From Leifsonia sp. EB41 (lineage in GTDB: Bacteria; Actinomycetota; Actinomycetes; Actinomycetales; Microbacteriaceae): a stretch of 64,000 nt of DNA. The stretch is from NCBI RefSeq assembly GCF_041262565.1, contig NZ_JBGCCJ010000001.1, positions 2,170,001 through 2,234,000 on the forward strand, read 5' to 3'. Position 1 is the stretch's first letter, and every line of letters begins with the position of its first letter. Made by a program: the position numbers and the translations under genes. Below, piece after piece: positions 25,720 to 33,761 of this stretch. The notes below the pieces were generated by a model. It worked only from the letters and a program-made list of their open reading frames with translations, was not told the DNA's origin and made no database searches.

Positions 25720-25977
25720 TCACGCCTGCTCGGCCAGCTTGCCCTTGGCGTAGCCGACGAGGGCGTTGGCGTGCCCGTGCCCCATCCCGTACTCGGACTT
25801 CAGCCAGCCGACGGCCTCCATGTGCGTGGCCCCGCCATCCAGTCGCTCGACCACGAGGTCCAGCCACTCCTGGACCGGCCGCCCGTAGTTCTTCTCGATG
25901 CTCGGGAAGTACGACGGCGGCCCCATGACCTTCTCGCCGGGTGCGATCACGGGAGCGACGACGCGGTGCTGGGACAT
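25720..25977 (-). CDS. DUF4287-domain small protein
   Basis: 85 residues, soluble, about the size of one DUF4287 domain. The diagnostic block SYFPSIEKNYGRPVQEWLDL is present, followed by HMEAVGWLKSEYGMGHGHAN, which recalls the small helical DUF4287 / nucleoid-associated-like proteins found next to DUF5655. Single gene, possibly with its own promoter. No experimental role is known. Confidence 0.72.
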   Translation of the reverse strand: MSQHRVVAPVIAPGEKVMGPPSYFPSIEKNYGRPVQEWLDLVVERLDGGATHMEAVGWLKSEYGMGHGHANALVGYAKGKLAEQA

Positions 25978-26042
25978 GCGGGGAGTCTAGCGCTGGGAGT
26001 GCGGTCTCGACCGGGTGCCTCCCGCCCCAATAGGTTCGAGGC

Positions 26043-26918
26043 ATGTCCGAACACGAGACGTCCTCACCCTGGCGGCGCTTCTGGGAGAAAGGCGGCTGGT
26101 GGCGCTCGCTGCTCGTCGTCGTCGCCTACTTCGTCGTCTACCAGGGCGTCCCGCTGCTGTTCGCTCCGCTCTTCCCGGCCAGGCCCGGGCCCGCGGCCAC
26201 GATCTGGCTCTTCACGGTCATCCCGATCGCCTTCGGCGGTCTCGTGCTGGTCGCCTTCGCCTGGTCGCTCGGCTGGTTGCGCGAGCTGTTCGGCCCTCAA
26301 CCGATCCGCGGTCGTGGCTGGATGTGGATCGCGGTCGCCGTCGTCCTGCTCTTCAACATCCTGCGTTTCGCCGCCGTGGACTACGCCAAGGCCGGAGCGG
26401 GCGTGGTCGTCGCCTGGCTGGTCGCCGGACTGTGCATCGGTTTCGCCGAAGAGACGTTGACCCGTGGCTTCGTCGTGACCCTGATGCGCAAGCACGGCTA
26501 CCGCGAGATCGCCGTGGCCTCCGTCTCGGCCGCCCTCTTCGCCGCCCTCCACGCGGGCAACCTCCTGACGGGCCAGTCGGTGTTCGCCACCGCGCTCCAG
26601 CTGGTCTACACCTTCGCGTTCGGCGTCCTCATGTACCTGGCGCTGCGCGTCACCGGCAACCTGGTCTGGCCGATCCTCCTGCACGCGTCGACCGACCCGT
26701 CGATCTTCCTCTCCACCCTCTATCCGACCCACGGCGCGGTAGCGGCCTTCGCCGGGCTCGGGAACCCGGCTGTCATCGTCACGGGGCTCATCCTGCTCAT
26801 CTTCATCCGCGGCGGAGTCGCTCAGAGCACCACGCGTCGGATCAGCTCGGCGTCGAGGAGCGTGCGGCGAGCGTCCGCACGAAGCGGGTCACATCCTCCG
26901 GCTTCTCCTCCGCCATGA
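26043..26918 (+). CDS. CPBP (CaaX-type) intramembrane metalloprotease
   Basis: 291 residues with about seven membrane segments. The Abi/CPBP motifs are present: motif 1 as GFAEETLTRGFVVTLMRKHG, motif 2 as AALFAALHAGNLL, and motif 3 as PILLHASTDPSIFL. Glu-Glu, Arg and the two His form the presumed catalytic metal site. Such proteases act on membrane substrates; in Gram-positives they are often linked to bacteriocin immunity. The last 25 residues are low complexity and overlap the hydrolase gene on the other strand by 77 bp. Confidence 0.85.
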   Translation: MSEHETSSPWRRFWEKGGWWRSLLVVVAYFVVYQGVPLLFAPLFPARPGPAATIWLFTVIPIAFGGLVLVAFAWSLGWLRELFGPQPIRGRGWMWIAVAVVLLFNILRFAAVDYAKAGAGVVVAWLVAGLCIGFAEETLTRGFVVTLMRKHGYREIAVASVSAALFAALHAGNLLTGQSVFATALQLVYTFAFGVLMYLALRVTGNLVWPILLHASTDPSIFLSTLYPTHGAVAAFAGLGNPAVIVTGLILLIFIRGGVAQSTTRRISSASRSVRRASARSGSHPPASPPP

Positions 26919-27750
26919 AATGGCCCGCCGCGATCGGTTCGTAGGTCAGGTCGGACGACCACGCGCCCCAGATGGCGATCGGGTCGAAGCCGAGTTGTGA
27001 GCCCCAGTCCTGGGAGATCACCCCGACCGGCATCGCGAGCTTTCGTCCGCCCTCCCGGTCGACGCGATCCTGCTCCACATCGATTCCCGCGCTGGCGCGG
27101 TAGTCCGCGACGATCGAGTCGACCGCCCGCATGGAGCTCTCGATGTAGTGGCGGCGGACGTCCGGACTGAAGGTCGACCCGTCGGCGTCCCAGGCGTCGA
27201 GGAACGAGGCGAAGAATTCCTCGGCCACGGCCGCGATCATCCGCTCGGGGAGTCCGGCGGGCTGCGCCATCAGGTACAGGTGCCAGGCGACCTTCGCGTC
27301 GACGCCGTGCAGCACCTCCCAGGTGTCCAGCGTGGGGAGCACGTCCAGGATCCCGAGGTACTCCACCGCGTCCGGGTGATCGAGCGCGGCGCGCACCCCG
27401 ACGAGAGCGCCCCTGTCGTGGCCGATCAACCCGAACCGCTCGTGCCCGAGGCCCGCCGCGATGCGAGCGACGTCCTCACCCATCGTCCGCTTCGAGTAGG
27501 TGTCCGGTCCCGTCTCGGCGGGTTTGTCGCTCGCGCCGTACCCTCGCAGGTCCGGGACGATGACGGTGTGGGTGCTCGCCAGGCGCGTCGCGACCTCCCG
27601 CCACATGTAGTGAGTCTGCGGGAAGCCGTGCAGGAGCACGACGGCCGGTCCATTGCCGCCGATCGCGACGTTCAGACGCACGCCGCCGGCGGCGGCCAGA
27701 CGCTCGTACGAGAAGCCGCGGATGGTGAACGGGTCGGTCGAGGTCATCAT
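26842..27750 (-). CDS. Alpha/beta hydrolase, haloacetate-dehalogenase-like
   Basis: 302 residues. Oxyanion segment VVLLHGFPQTHYMWREVATR, then VPDLRGYGASDKP, and the nucleophile elbow GLIGHDRGALVG, where Asp takes the place of Ser. GHDRG with an Asp nucleophile is the fluoroacetate/haloacetate dehalogenase and epoxide hydrolase pattern. The catalytic His near GHFMAEEKPEDV completes the triad. It overlaps the upstream TetR gene by 4 bp (ATGA), so expression is probably under that regulator. The substrate cannot be read from the sequence. Confidence 0.84.
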   Translation of the reverse strand: MMTSTDPFTIRGFSYERLAAAGGVRLNVAIGGNGPAVVLLHGFPQTHYMWREVATRLASTHTVIVPDLRGYGASDKPAETGPDTYSKRTMGEDVARIAAGLGHERFGLIGHDRGALVGVRAALDHPDAVEYLGILDVLPTLDTWEVLHGVDAKVAWHLYLMAQPAGLPERMIAAVAEEFFASFLDAWDADGSTFSPDVRRHYIESSMRAVDSIVADYRASAGIDVEQDRVDREGGRKLAMPVGVISQDWGSQLGFDPIAIWGAWSSDLTYEPIAAGHFMAEEKPEDVTRFVRTLAARSSTPS

Positions 27751-28442
27751 GCGTGTGGTCCTTCGTCTTCGGTGGTGCGCTGCGCGGGCTGGGCGCGGTT
27801 CGAGAAGATGCCCGGTTCGCGCAGCGCGGACAGGGAGGCGCTGGACTGAAGCGCGGGGATCAGGATCGCGTCGACCAGCTGCTCGAGGTAGTCGTCGATC
27901 GTTGTGAGTCCAGTGAGCCGGCGAAGGAGGAGCACCGATCCGGTGACCTCCTCGTACGCGAAGGGGTCGGCGCCGTCGGCGAGCTCACCGCGGGAGACGG
28001 CCGCCTGGATGACCTCGTGCGGAAGCCGGCCGCCCGTCGGCCCGATGGTCTCCTCGATCGCATCCCCGAGCGTCGGGTCCTCGAACCCCGATTGCAACAA
28101 AGCGAGCGCCGCGTGCCCATCGGTCGACTCGATCGTCGTGCGCAGCCGCCGGGTCAGCGCCAGCAGGTCGCCGCGCAGGCTCCCGGTGTCGATCGGACCG
28201 GCGTCGTCGCGCCGCGCGGGGCCGGCCTTCAATGCGGCCACGACCAGCTCGCGCTTGCTCTTCCACCGCCGGTACAGCGTGGGTTTGGAGGCCCGCGCCC
28301 GGCGGGCGACCTCCTCGAAGGTCACACCCTCGTACCCGCGTTCGAGCAGCACGTCGTACGCGATAGCGAGCAGCTCCGCCTCGCGGGCATGATCGCGGGG
28401 GCGTCCGGTCGGGCGCGGAAGGTCACTGATTGGATACGACAC
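27747..28442 (-). CDS. TetR-family transcriptional regulator
   Basis: 231 residues starting at a GTG that lies inside its own probable operator. N-terminal helix-turn-helix: YDVLLERGYEGVTFEEVARR, then ARASKPTLYRRWKSKRELVV. The C-terminal ligand domain belongs to the TetR_C_16-like group (RLRTTIESTDGHAALALLQ). It precedes the dehalogenase-like hydrolase with an ATGA overlap, a classic local regulator/enzyme pair. The YCII-like gene lies divergently 112 bp away and may be co-regulated. Confidence 0.88.
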   Translation of the reverse strand: MSYPISDLPRPTGRPRDHAREAELLAIAYDVLLERGYEGVTFEEVARRARASKPTLYRRWKSKRELVVAALKAGPARRDDAGPIDTGSLRGDLLALTRRLRTTIESTDGHAALALLQSGFEDPTLGDAIEETIGPTGGRLPHEVIQAAVSRGELADGADPFAYEEVTGSVLLLRRLTGLTTIDDYLEQLVDAILIPALQSSASLSALREPGIFSNRAQPAQRTTEDEGPHA

Positions 28443-28452
28443 GTCCCGTATC
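28433..28452. promoter_or_regulatory. Palindromic operator at the TetR start codon
   Basis: GATACGACACGTCCCGTATC matches its reverse complement at 16 of 20 positions: arms GATACG and CGTATC around a central ACGT. It overlaps the start codon of the TetR gene and lies about 100 bp from the divergent YCII gene, a typical position for autoregulation. Confidence 0.7.
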
Positions 28453-28554
28453 GTAACAGAACCATGTGCTCTGACGTGTCGATTTTGGCCGCGCTCTCAC
28501 GTCGTACTGCTGAGTCGACATCTAAGGTCGACCAGAATTCAGAAGGAGCCCATC

Positions 28555-28842
28555 ATGTCTGCTTTCATTTTTGCTTTCCGCAACGACCCCGCCGTGAACG
28601 CCACCGAGGAGGAGGTCGCTGCTTGGGGCGCTTGGTTCCAGAAGCTCGACTCGGCGGTGACCGACATGGGTAGCCGCGTCGGGGCGACCACGCTGCTCGG
28701 AACGTCCGCCGGAGCCAACGCCCTGTCCGGCTACGCGCTTGTCGACGCAGCCGACCTGACTGCGGCGACCGCACTGGCCGAAGGATGCCCCGGCCTCTCC
28801 TACGGGGGCAGCGTCGAGGTGGGCGAAGTCATCGAGATGTAG
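28555..28842 (+). CDS. YCII-related domain protein
   Basis: 95 residues preceded by AGAAGGAG. The fold features of the YCII/DGPF family are visible: an N-terminal strand with MSAFIFAFRNDPAV, a central strand and helix (AWGAWFQKLDSAVTDMG), then LSGYALVDAADLTAATALAE and a terminal GGSVEVGEVIEM. Proteins of this group are often fused or adjacent to ECF sigma or epimerase genes, but the role is unknown. It is divergent from the TetR/hydrolase pair. Confidence 0.75.
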   Translation: MSAFIFAFRNDPAVNATEEEVAAWGAWFQKLDSAVTDMGSRVGATTLLGTSAGANALSGYALVDAADLTAATALAEGCPGLSYGGSVEVGEVIEM

Positions 28843-28943
28843 ACCAGCACCACCACGGCGGAACCACCACCTGTCGGCACCGCCGGCAGGTTGTCCCAAT
28901 CAGTGACCCTCAAGCGGCTTTCGCCAACAGGCTGTCCGAGATC

Positions 28944-28963
28944 GCCGCCAAATAGATTGTCCG
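28944..28963 (-). repeat. Short repeat, left copy
   Basis: Read on the minus strand it is CGGACAATCTATTTGGCGGC. It shares ACAATCTA and the GGCGG block with two copies on the plus strand at 29963-30002, so the copies on either side of the unknown gene are in opposite orientation. Confidence 0.6.
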
Positions 28964-29095
28964 CGCGCCGCAACGTGCAAGCCGGCCCTCTAGAGGATCC
29001 CCTAGTGGACCGCGTGAAGGCTGACGGGGCTTAGTTGAGGTGGTCACGCCGAGTTGTCTGCGGCAGTGTGAAACGCGGTTCGCTCCGTGCCGGCT

Positions 29096-29128
29096 ACGAC
29101 GGGCGCTCGTCGGCTCGGCGCCCGTCGT
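29096..29128 (+). terminator. Hairpin with 11-bp perfect stem, possible terminator
   Basis: The arms ACGACGGGCGC and GCGCCCGTCGT enclose an 11-nt loop and are followed by CTTCCCG. It lies 62 bp before the unknown gene with no gene immediately upstream, so it may insulate that gene or remain from a lost one. Confidence 0.5.
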
Positions 29129-29190
29129 CTTCCCGATATGGCGCAAGCGAACCCCGGAGCGTAAACCTGGTTAGTCACGGGAGGCGCACG

Positions 29191-29934
29191 ATGAAGATCA
29201 GGGATCGCGAGCGGATGCTGGAAGCGGTGAAGCGGTCGCAGTTCGAAGCAAGAACCAACTACGTGGACGCGGTGCGAGTGCTCGCCCGTTCGAACGCGCG
29301 CACCGGGATGGAACTCGACGCGGTCCTGAACGAGGAGGACAAGCCAGCGAAGCTCGCCGGTAGGAAAGATGGCTTGCGGGCCGCCCTCTCCGTCATCCGT
29401 TCCAAAGAGTTCTTAGAGCAGCCAATGTCGAGGTTCCGCAACGAGCACGGTTGGACCTACTCCCTTTCAGTGGACGACCCCGGATGGGACTTCTGGGTGG
29501 GCAGCGACGCGGATGGCTTCTCATGCGGCCTAGTCGAGCCAGTCAGACACGCAACGAATTACCTCGTGGAGGCGATGATCCCCGAATGGAACGCGGAACG
29601 GACCCCCGTTCTGTGGGCGCTCGACTTCGGCGATCTCTCGTCGGACACCGTCTACTTCGCGATGAACGACCGCGGCTACGCGTACATCGCTCTCGGGGCG
29701 GCTGAACCGGTTGCGAAGAAAGGGTGGGAGCCGCGGCTCAGTGATTTCACCGTCGAACTGGATCGGACCCGGCGAGCGTTGACCGAGGCGATCGCGGCGG
29801 TGACTCCGATGCTGGATGCGCCTGCTCTTGCGGGCGTGTGCTGGCAGTACTTCACCGGGGCGCACGGCCTTCGAGGTGATGGGACCGACCCGCGGTGGGA
29901 CGCAATCCGGGATCGGCTTGCGGGCAAAACCTAG
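29191..29934 (+). CDS. Protein of unknown function in a low-GC segment
   Basis: 247 residues from the ATG at 29191, preceded by CGGGAGG. It is soluble, without signal peptide or membrane segment. An N-terminal helical part (ERMLEAVKRSQFEARTNYVD) is followed by a mixed region rich in Trp and Tyr (GWTYSLSVDDPGWDFWVGSD). I do not recognise a family. Codon use is unlike the neighbours: it contains a TTA leucine codon at 29413 and more A/T-ending codons. The segment is bracketed by related repeats and sits between the YCII gene and dnaB, consistent with recent acquisition. Confidence 0.6.
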   Translation: MKIRDRERMLEAVKRSQFEARTNYVDAVRVLARSNARTGMELDAVLNEEDKPAKLAGRKDGLRAALSVIRSKEFLEQPMSRFRNEHGWTYSLSVDDPGWDFWVGSDADGFSCGLVEPVRHATNYLVEAMIPEWNAERTPVLWALDFGDLSSDTVYFAMNDRGYAYIALGAAEPVAKKGWEPRLSDFTVELDRTRRALTEAIAAVTPMLDAPALAGVCWQYFTGAHGLRGDGTDPRWDAIRDRLAGKT

Positions 29935-29962
29935 ACCGGCGTTACCCCATCCCGGCCCAGCT

Positions 29963-30002
29963 CGAACAATCTACGCGGCGGAAAGACAATCTATGTTGGC
30001 GG
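29963..30002 (+). repeat. Short repeat, two tandem right copies
   Basis: CGAACAATCTACGCGGCGG (29963-29981) and AGACAATCTATGTTGGCGG (29984-30002) are two direct copies with ACAATCTA 20 bp apart. They are related to the inverted copy at 28944-28963 and end 12 bp before the dnaB stop codon. Confidence 0.6.
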
Positions 30003-30014
30003 TCGACACGCCGA

Positions 30015-31388
30015 TCACATCGGCGCCATGTCCGCGAACCGCGAGTACATGCCCTGGAACGCCACCGTGACGGTCTTCGTCGGCCCGTTGCGGTGCTTGG
30101 CGACGATCAGGTCGGCCTCGCCCGCGCGGGGGTTGTCCTTCTCGTAGGCGGATTCGCGGTGGAGGAGGATGACGACGTCCGCGTCCTGCTCGATCGAGCC
30201 CGACTCGCGGAGGTCGCTGAGGGCGGGGAGCTTGTCGGCGCGCTGCTCCGGGCCACGGTTCAGCTGGGACAGCGCGATCACGGGGACCTGCAGCTCCTTG
30301 GCGAGCAGCTTCAGCGCACGGGAGAACTCGCTGACCTCCTGCTGGCGGCTCTCGACGCGCTTGCCGCTCGTCATGAGCTGGAGGTAGTCGATGATCACCA
30401 TCTTGAGGCCGACGCGCTGTTTGAGGCGACGGCACTTGGCGCGGATCTCGACCAGCGTCATGTTCGGGCTGTCGTCGATGTAGAGCGGGGCGTCGTTGAT
30501 GCGGCCGCGTGTGGAGGCGATGGTCGTCCAGTCGCGGTTGTCGACGGTGCCCTTGCGCATGTGCTGCAGCGGGACCGTGGCCTCGGCGGAGAGGAGGCGC
30601 ATCGCGATCTCGCTTCGACCCATCTCGAGCGAGAAGAAGATGGTCGGCATGTCGTGCTTGATGGCGGCGGCGCGCGCGAAGTCGAGCGCGAGCGTCGACT
30701 TTCCGAGGGCGGGTCGGGCGGCGACGATGACCATCTGGCCGGGGTGGAGGCCGTTGGTCAGCTCGTCGAGCTCGGCGAAGCCGGTCGGCACGCCGGTCAT
30801 CGAGCCGTCCTTGTGCTTGGCCGCCTCGATCTCGTCGATGGCGACCGTCACGGCCTCGGTGAGCGGGACGTAGTCCTCGACCTCCTGGTGGCCGGTGACC
30901 GAGTAGATCTCGGCCTGCGCGTTGTTGACGAGGTCGAGGACCTCGCCCTCCGCCTTGTAGCCCATCTGCGTGATGCGCGTGCCGGCCTCCACGAGGCGGC
31001 GCAGCAGCGCCTTCTCGGTGACGATGTTGGCGTAGTAGCCGGCGTTCGCGGCCGTGGGGACGAGGCTCGTGAGCGTGTGGAGGTACTCGGCGCCGCCGGC
31101 CCGGGACAGCTCGCCCAGCTTGGTCAGCTCGTCGGTGACGGTGATGACGTCGGTCGGCTCGCCGTGCGAGTACAGCGAGAGGATCGCGTCGTAGATGATC
31201 TCGTGCTTCGGGATGTAGAAGTCCGTGCCGCGCACGACCTCGACGACGTCGGCGACGGCGTCCTTGCTGAGCAGCATGCCGCCGAGGGCGCTCTGCTCGG
31301 CGAGGAGGTCGTGAGGAGGGGTGCGCTCGGGGGAGCGGGCCTCGCCCGGCTCGCGGCTGTCGGCGAGACCGATATGGGCGATCGACAC
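30015..31388 (-). CDS. dnaB: Replicative DNA helicase DnaB
   Basis: 457 residues with a GTG start. The N-terminal domain begins at LLAEQSALGGMLLSKDAVAD. The RecA-like domain shows Walker A ARPALGKSTLALDFA, Walker B KMVIIDYLQLM, and the C-terminal motifs ALSQLNRGPEQRAD and SIEQDADVVILLHR. No intein interrupts it, unlike some mycobacterial dnaB genes. It would be loaded at the origin by DnaA and the DciA-like protein encoded at 53957. The region downstream is where the unknown low-GC gene sits. No E. coli-type dnaC is visible. Confidence 0.95.
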   Translation of the reverse strand: MSIAHIGLADSREPGEARSPERTPPHDLLAEQSALGGMLLSKDAVADVVEVVRGTDFYIPKHEIIYDAILSLYSHGEPTDVITVTDELTKLGELSRAGGAEYLHTLTSLVPTAANAGYYANIVTEKALLRRLVEAGTRITQMGYKAEGEVLDLVNNAQAEIYSVTGHQEVEDYVPLTEAVTVAIDEIEAAKHKDGSMTGVPTGFAELDELTNGLHPGQMVIVAARPALGKSTLALDFARAAAIKHDMPTIFFSLEMGRSEIAMRLLSAEATVPLQHMRKGTVDNRDWTTIASTRGRINDAPLYIDDSPNMTLVEIRAKCRRLKQRVGLKMVIIDYLQLMTSGKRVESRQQEVSEFSRALKLLAKELQVPVIALSQLNRGPEQRADKLPALSDLRESGSIEQDADVVILLHRESAYEKDNPRAGEADLIVAKHRNGPTKTVTVAFQGMYSRFADMAPM

Positions 31389-31890
31389 GTGCTCTCCTCA
31401 GTTCTCCTGCATCGGGCGCGCACCGGTCGATGCTCCCCCCTCAAGCCTGCGCCGCCCACGTCCGGACGGCACGCGGGCACGCCGAGCACGGCCGCCCCCG
31501 CACAGCCGTCGCGACCGTGCCGGAGTGGCCGCGCCGAAGCGCGTCCGCTCGCAGACTACGGACGGCCACCGACAACGTCCCGCAGCCTTCTGCGAGCCGA
31601 TCCTCGGCGGTCTTCCGTCGACGTCGTTCCACCCTACGAACCGCTCGACGCGCCCACAACTCCACCTGTGGATAACTCTGGGGATAATCTGGGCGAAACG
31701 CCGACGCGGCTGTGCAGAAGGTGTGGGATACGCTGTGGAAAACCAAAAATCTTTGCGATGAAACGCGGGTTTGATCAGGGGTTTTTGTTTCCACAGGCTG
31801 TGTGTAAAAAGTTCCCTGCGGCCTGTGGTCGACGCTGTCCGGCGAGGCCTGTGCACTGTGGATGGAGCCGGGGAAAACTCCGCTTAACGA
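31389..31890. other. dnaB upstream region
   Basis: About 500 bp between the dnaB start and the rplI terminator, with no convincing gene; minus-strand frames here lack coding character. The right half is AT-richer and holds DnaA-box-like words (GTGGATAAC near 31671, TTTCCACAGG near 31790), so it may carry the dnaB promoter or a DnaA-responsive element. Confidence 0.5.
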
Positions 31891-31924
31891 GGTGTAGCGG
31901 CGGGCTCTCGCCCGCCGCTACACT
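31891..31924 (-). terminator. Terminator after rplI
   Basis: GTAGCGGCGGGC and its exact complement form a 12-bp stem, extended by two more pairs and one G-U, around a TCTC loop. It lies 15 bp beyond the rplI stop. The minus strand then reads TCGTTAAG, without a long T run. Confidence 0.82.
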
Positions 31925-31939
31925 ATGAGGTTTCGTCCG

Positions 31940-32392
31940 CTACTTGGCGGCGACCACCTGCAGTGCGATGACGGCCGAGAGGTCGTCGTGCAGGCGGACG
32001 GTGGCCTCGTGGTCACCGGTCACCTTGATGGGGTTGGGGAGCTCGATCTTGCGCTTGTCGAGCTCGCCGATGCCCGCGGCCTTGACCGCGTCGGCGACGT
32101 CGCCCGTCTTCACGGAGCCGAACAGACGGCCCTCGCGGCCGGCCTTGACGACCAGCTTGACGCGGGTCGCCTCGAGCTTCGCCTTGAGGTCCTGGGCGGC
32201 CTCGATCGTGTGCAGCTCGCGAGCGGCGCGGGCCGCCTTGATCTGATCGACCTGCTTCTCGCCACCACGGCTCCACACGATGGCGAAGCCCTGGGGGACG
32301 AGGTAGTTGCGTGCGTAGCCGTTCTTGACGTCGACGACGTCACCGGCGGAGCCGAGGCCGGTGACCTCGTGCGTGAGAATAACCTTCGACAT
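31940..32392 (-). CDS. rplI: 50S ribosomal protein L9
   Basis: 150 residues, normal length. The N-terminal L9 signature [20 protein letters not shown] and QGFAI are present, with the long central helix and a C-terminal domain ([20 protein letters not shown], then [20 protein letters not shown]). Last gene of rpsF-ssb-rpsR-rplI, 14 bp after rpsR, followed by a strong terminator. Confidence 0.96.
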   Translation of the reverse strand: MSKVILTHEVTGLGSAGDVVDVKNGYARNYLVPQGFAIVWSRGGEKQVDQIKAARAARELHTIEAAQDLKAKLEATRVKLVVKAGREGRLFGSVKTGDVADAVKAAGIGELDKRKIELPNPIKVTGDHEATVRLHDDLSAVIALQVVAAK

Positions 32393-32406
32393 TCTGTCCC
32401 TACTCC

Positions 32407-32670
32407 TTAACGGCCAGAGCCGGCGTAGGGGAGGAGTGCCATCTCGCGCGCGTTCTTGACTGCGCGGGCGATGAGGCGCTGCTCCTGCACGGAGACACCG
32501 GTGATGCGGCGGGCGCGGATCTTTCCACGCTCGGAGATGAACTTCCGCAGGGTGGCGACGTCCTTGTAGTCAATGACGCCAACGCGGACGGACTTCGCCG
32601 GTGCGGCGTTCTTCCCGTCCTTGCCCTTGCGGATCGGCTTGCGGCGGTCGCCGCTCGACTTTCCAGCCAT
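32407..32670 (-). CDS. rpsR: 30S ribosomal protein S18, cysteine-free
   Basis: 87 residues. The core [40 protein letters not shown] and [13 protein letters not shown] matches S18. It has no cysteines, so it is the zinc-independent form, in line with the S14 and L33 copies at 12 kb. S18 pairs with S6 on the ribosome and, as the S6:S18 complex, can repress this operon through a leader hairpin. Confidence 0.95.
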   Translation of the reverse strand: MAGKSSGDRRKPIRKGKDGKNAAPAKSVRVGVIDYKDVATLRKFISERGKIRARRITGVSVQEQRLIARAVKNAREMALLPYAGSGR

Positions 32671-32736
32671 GATTTCCTTTGCTTTCTCGCCTGACGTGAC
32701 CGTGGCCGGTCAGGCAAACTCAGTTGGAGGGACCCT

Positions 32737-33246
32737 TTAGAACGGGGTCTCGTCGTTGTAGGAGCCCGGAGTGTTCCAGACGTCGGCGCCCGCGGACGGG
32801 TCAGCCGGCGCGGAAGCGGCCCACGGCTCCTCGACGGCGGGAGCACCGCCACCGAAGCCACCAGCGGCGCCACGACCGGACGACTGCGCGCGGGTCACCT
32901 GAGCGGTGGCGTAGCGCAGCGACGGCCCGATCTCATCGATCTCGAGCTCGATGGAGGTACGCTTCTCGCCCTCTTTCGTCTCGTAGGAGCGCTGCTTGAG
33001 CCGCCCCTGAGCGATGACACGGGACCCCTTGGTCAGCGACCCTGCGACGTGCTCGGCGAACTCACGCCAGACGCTCGCGCGCAGGAAGAGAGCCTCACCG
33101 TCCTTCCAGTCGTTCGCCTGACGGTCGAACGTACGGGGAGTGGATGCGATGGTGAAGTTGGCGACAGCCAGCCCGTTCTGCGTGTAGCGCAGCTCGGGGT
33201 CGGCCGTGAGGTTGCCCACCACGGTGATGACGGTCTCGCCGGCCAT
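32737..33246 (-). CDS. ssb: Single-stranded DNA-binding protein
   Basis: 169 residues. OB-fold: [38 protein letters not shown], and [20 protein letters not shown] with [21 protein letters not shown] Gly/Ala/Pro-rich linker follows and the C-terminal tip is NDETPF, the acidic protein-interaction tail. Located between rpsF (4 bp upstream) and rpsR, the standard position for a replicative SSB. Confidence 0.96.
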   Translation of the reverse strand: MAGETVITVVGNLTADPELRYTQNGLAVANFTIASTPRTFDRQANDWKDGEALFLRASVWREFAEHVAGSLTKGSRVIAQGRLKQRSYETKEGEKRTSIELEIDEIGPSLRYATAQVTRAQSSGRGAAGGFGGGAPAVEEPWAASAPADPSAGADVWNTPGSYNDETPF

Positions 33247-33250
33247 GGGA

Positions 33251-33661
33251 CTAGGCGCCGGCCTTCTCGGGGGCGGCAGCCTTCTCGGCGGCAGCGGCCT
33301 TGTCGGCGGAGGTGGACGCCTTGCGGGCGGCCTTCTCGTCGGCACGCTTCTGAGCGGCCGCGACCTGCGCGATGGCCTCTTCGGCACGGAGCACCTTGGT
33401 GCGCATGACGGCCTCGCTGAGCTTCAGCTGGCGGTCGAGCTCCTTCGTGGTGTCACCGGTCGCGGTGAGCTGCACGACGGCGTAGATGCCCTCGGACTTC
33501 TTGTTGATCTCGTACGCCAGGCGACGACGACCCCAGATGTCGATGTTGTCGACAGATCCGCCGTCGTTACGAACGACGTTGAGGAACTTGTCGAGGCTCG
33601 GAGCTACGGTGCGCTCATCGATCTCGGGATCGAGGATGACCATCAACTCGTACTGATGCAT
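33251..33661 (-). CDS. rpsF: 30S ribosomal protein S6
   Basis: 136 residues, longer than E. coli S6 without its tail because of an Ala/Lys/Glu-rich C-terminus ([20 protein letters not shown]). The fold is normal: [40 protein letters not shown]. First gene of the operon, with a strong ribosome site (GAGGAGGTGGG) and a candidate S6:S18-binding leader 29-47 bp upstream. Confidence 0.95.
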   Translation of the reverse strand: MHQYELMVILDPEIDERTVAPSLDKFLNVVRNDGGSVDNIDIWGRRRLAYEINKKSEGIYAVVQLTATGDTTKELDRQLKLSEAVMRTKVLRAEEAIAQVAAAQKRADEKAARKASTSADKAAAAEKAAAPEKAGA

Positions 33662-33689
33662 GACTAACCCACCTCCTCTGGTCTCAGCG

Positions 33690-33708
33690 GCTGCAGACGT
33701 TCTGCAGC
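33690..33708 (-). promoter_or_regulatory. Candidate S6:S18-binding leader hairpin of the rpsF operon
   Basis: On the minus strand GCTGCAGA-ACG-TCTGCAGC forms a perfect 8-bp stem, directly followed by CCGCTGAG. A CCG next to such a stem is the hallmark of the S6:S18 leader motif that lets the S6:S18 complex repress its own operon. It lies between the promoter and the rpsF ribosome site. The secondary structure beyond the hairpin was not modelled. Confidence 0.45.
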
Positions 33709-33761
33709 AGGAGGGTTTGACATCGGTTGCGTAGGCAGGACTCTGCCAGGGCAACTTATCT

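Larger units (their letters stand above)
28843..29190. other. 348-bp non-coding stretch before an isolated unknown gene
   Basis: No convincing coding frame; a minus-strand frame at 28910-29146 lacks coding character. It contains one copy of a short repeat (28944-28963), a 15-nt match to a pUC-like polylinker (CTCTAGAGGATCCCC, 28988-29002) and a strong hairpin (29096-29128). GC is visibly lower than in neighbouring genes. Confidence 0.6.

Noticed and set aside
26842-26918. Frameshift or misassembly where the CPBP and hydrolase genes overlap
   Set aside because: Both reading frames are intact and end normally; a 77-bp tail-to-tail overlap is compatible with two functional genes.
29035-29190. 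Upstream in-frame extension of the unknown gene
   Set aside because: The residues before Met at 29191 are Arg/Ser-rich, lack an RBS and cross the hairpin at 29096-29128.
30015-31388. Intein in dnaB
   Set aside because: Walker A, Walker B and C-terminal motifs are contiguous and the protein is of normal length (457 residues).
31398-31856. Minus-strand 152-residue frame upstream of dnaB
   Set aside because: Arg/Pro-rich shadow sequence without RBS or family; the region looks like a regulatory upstream stretch.
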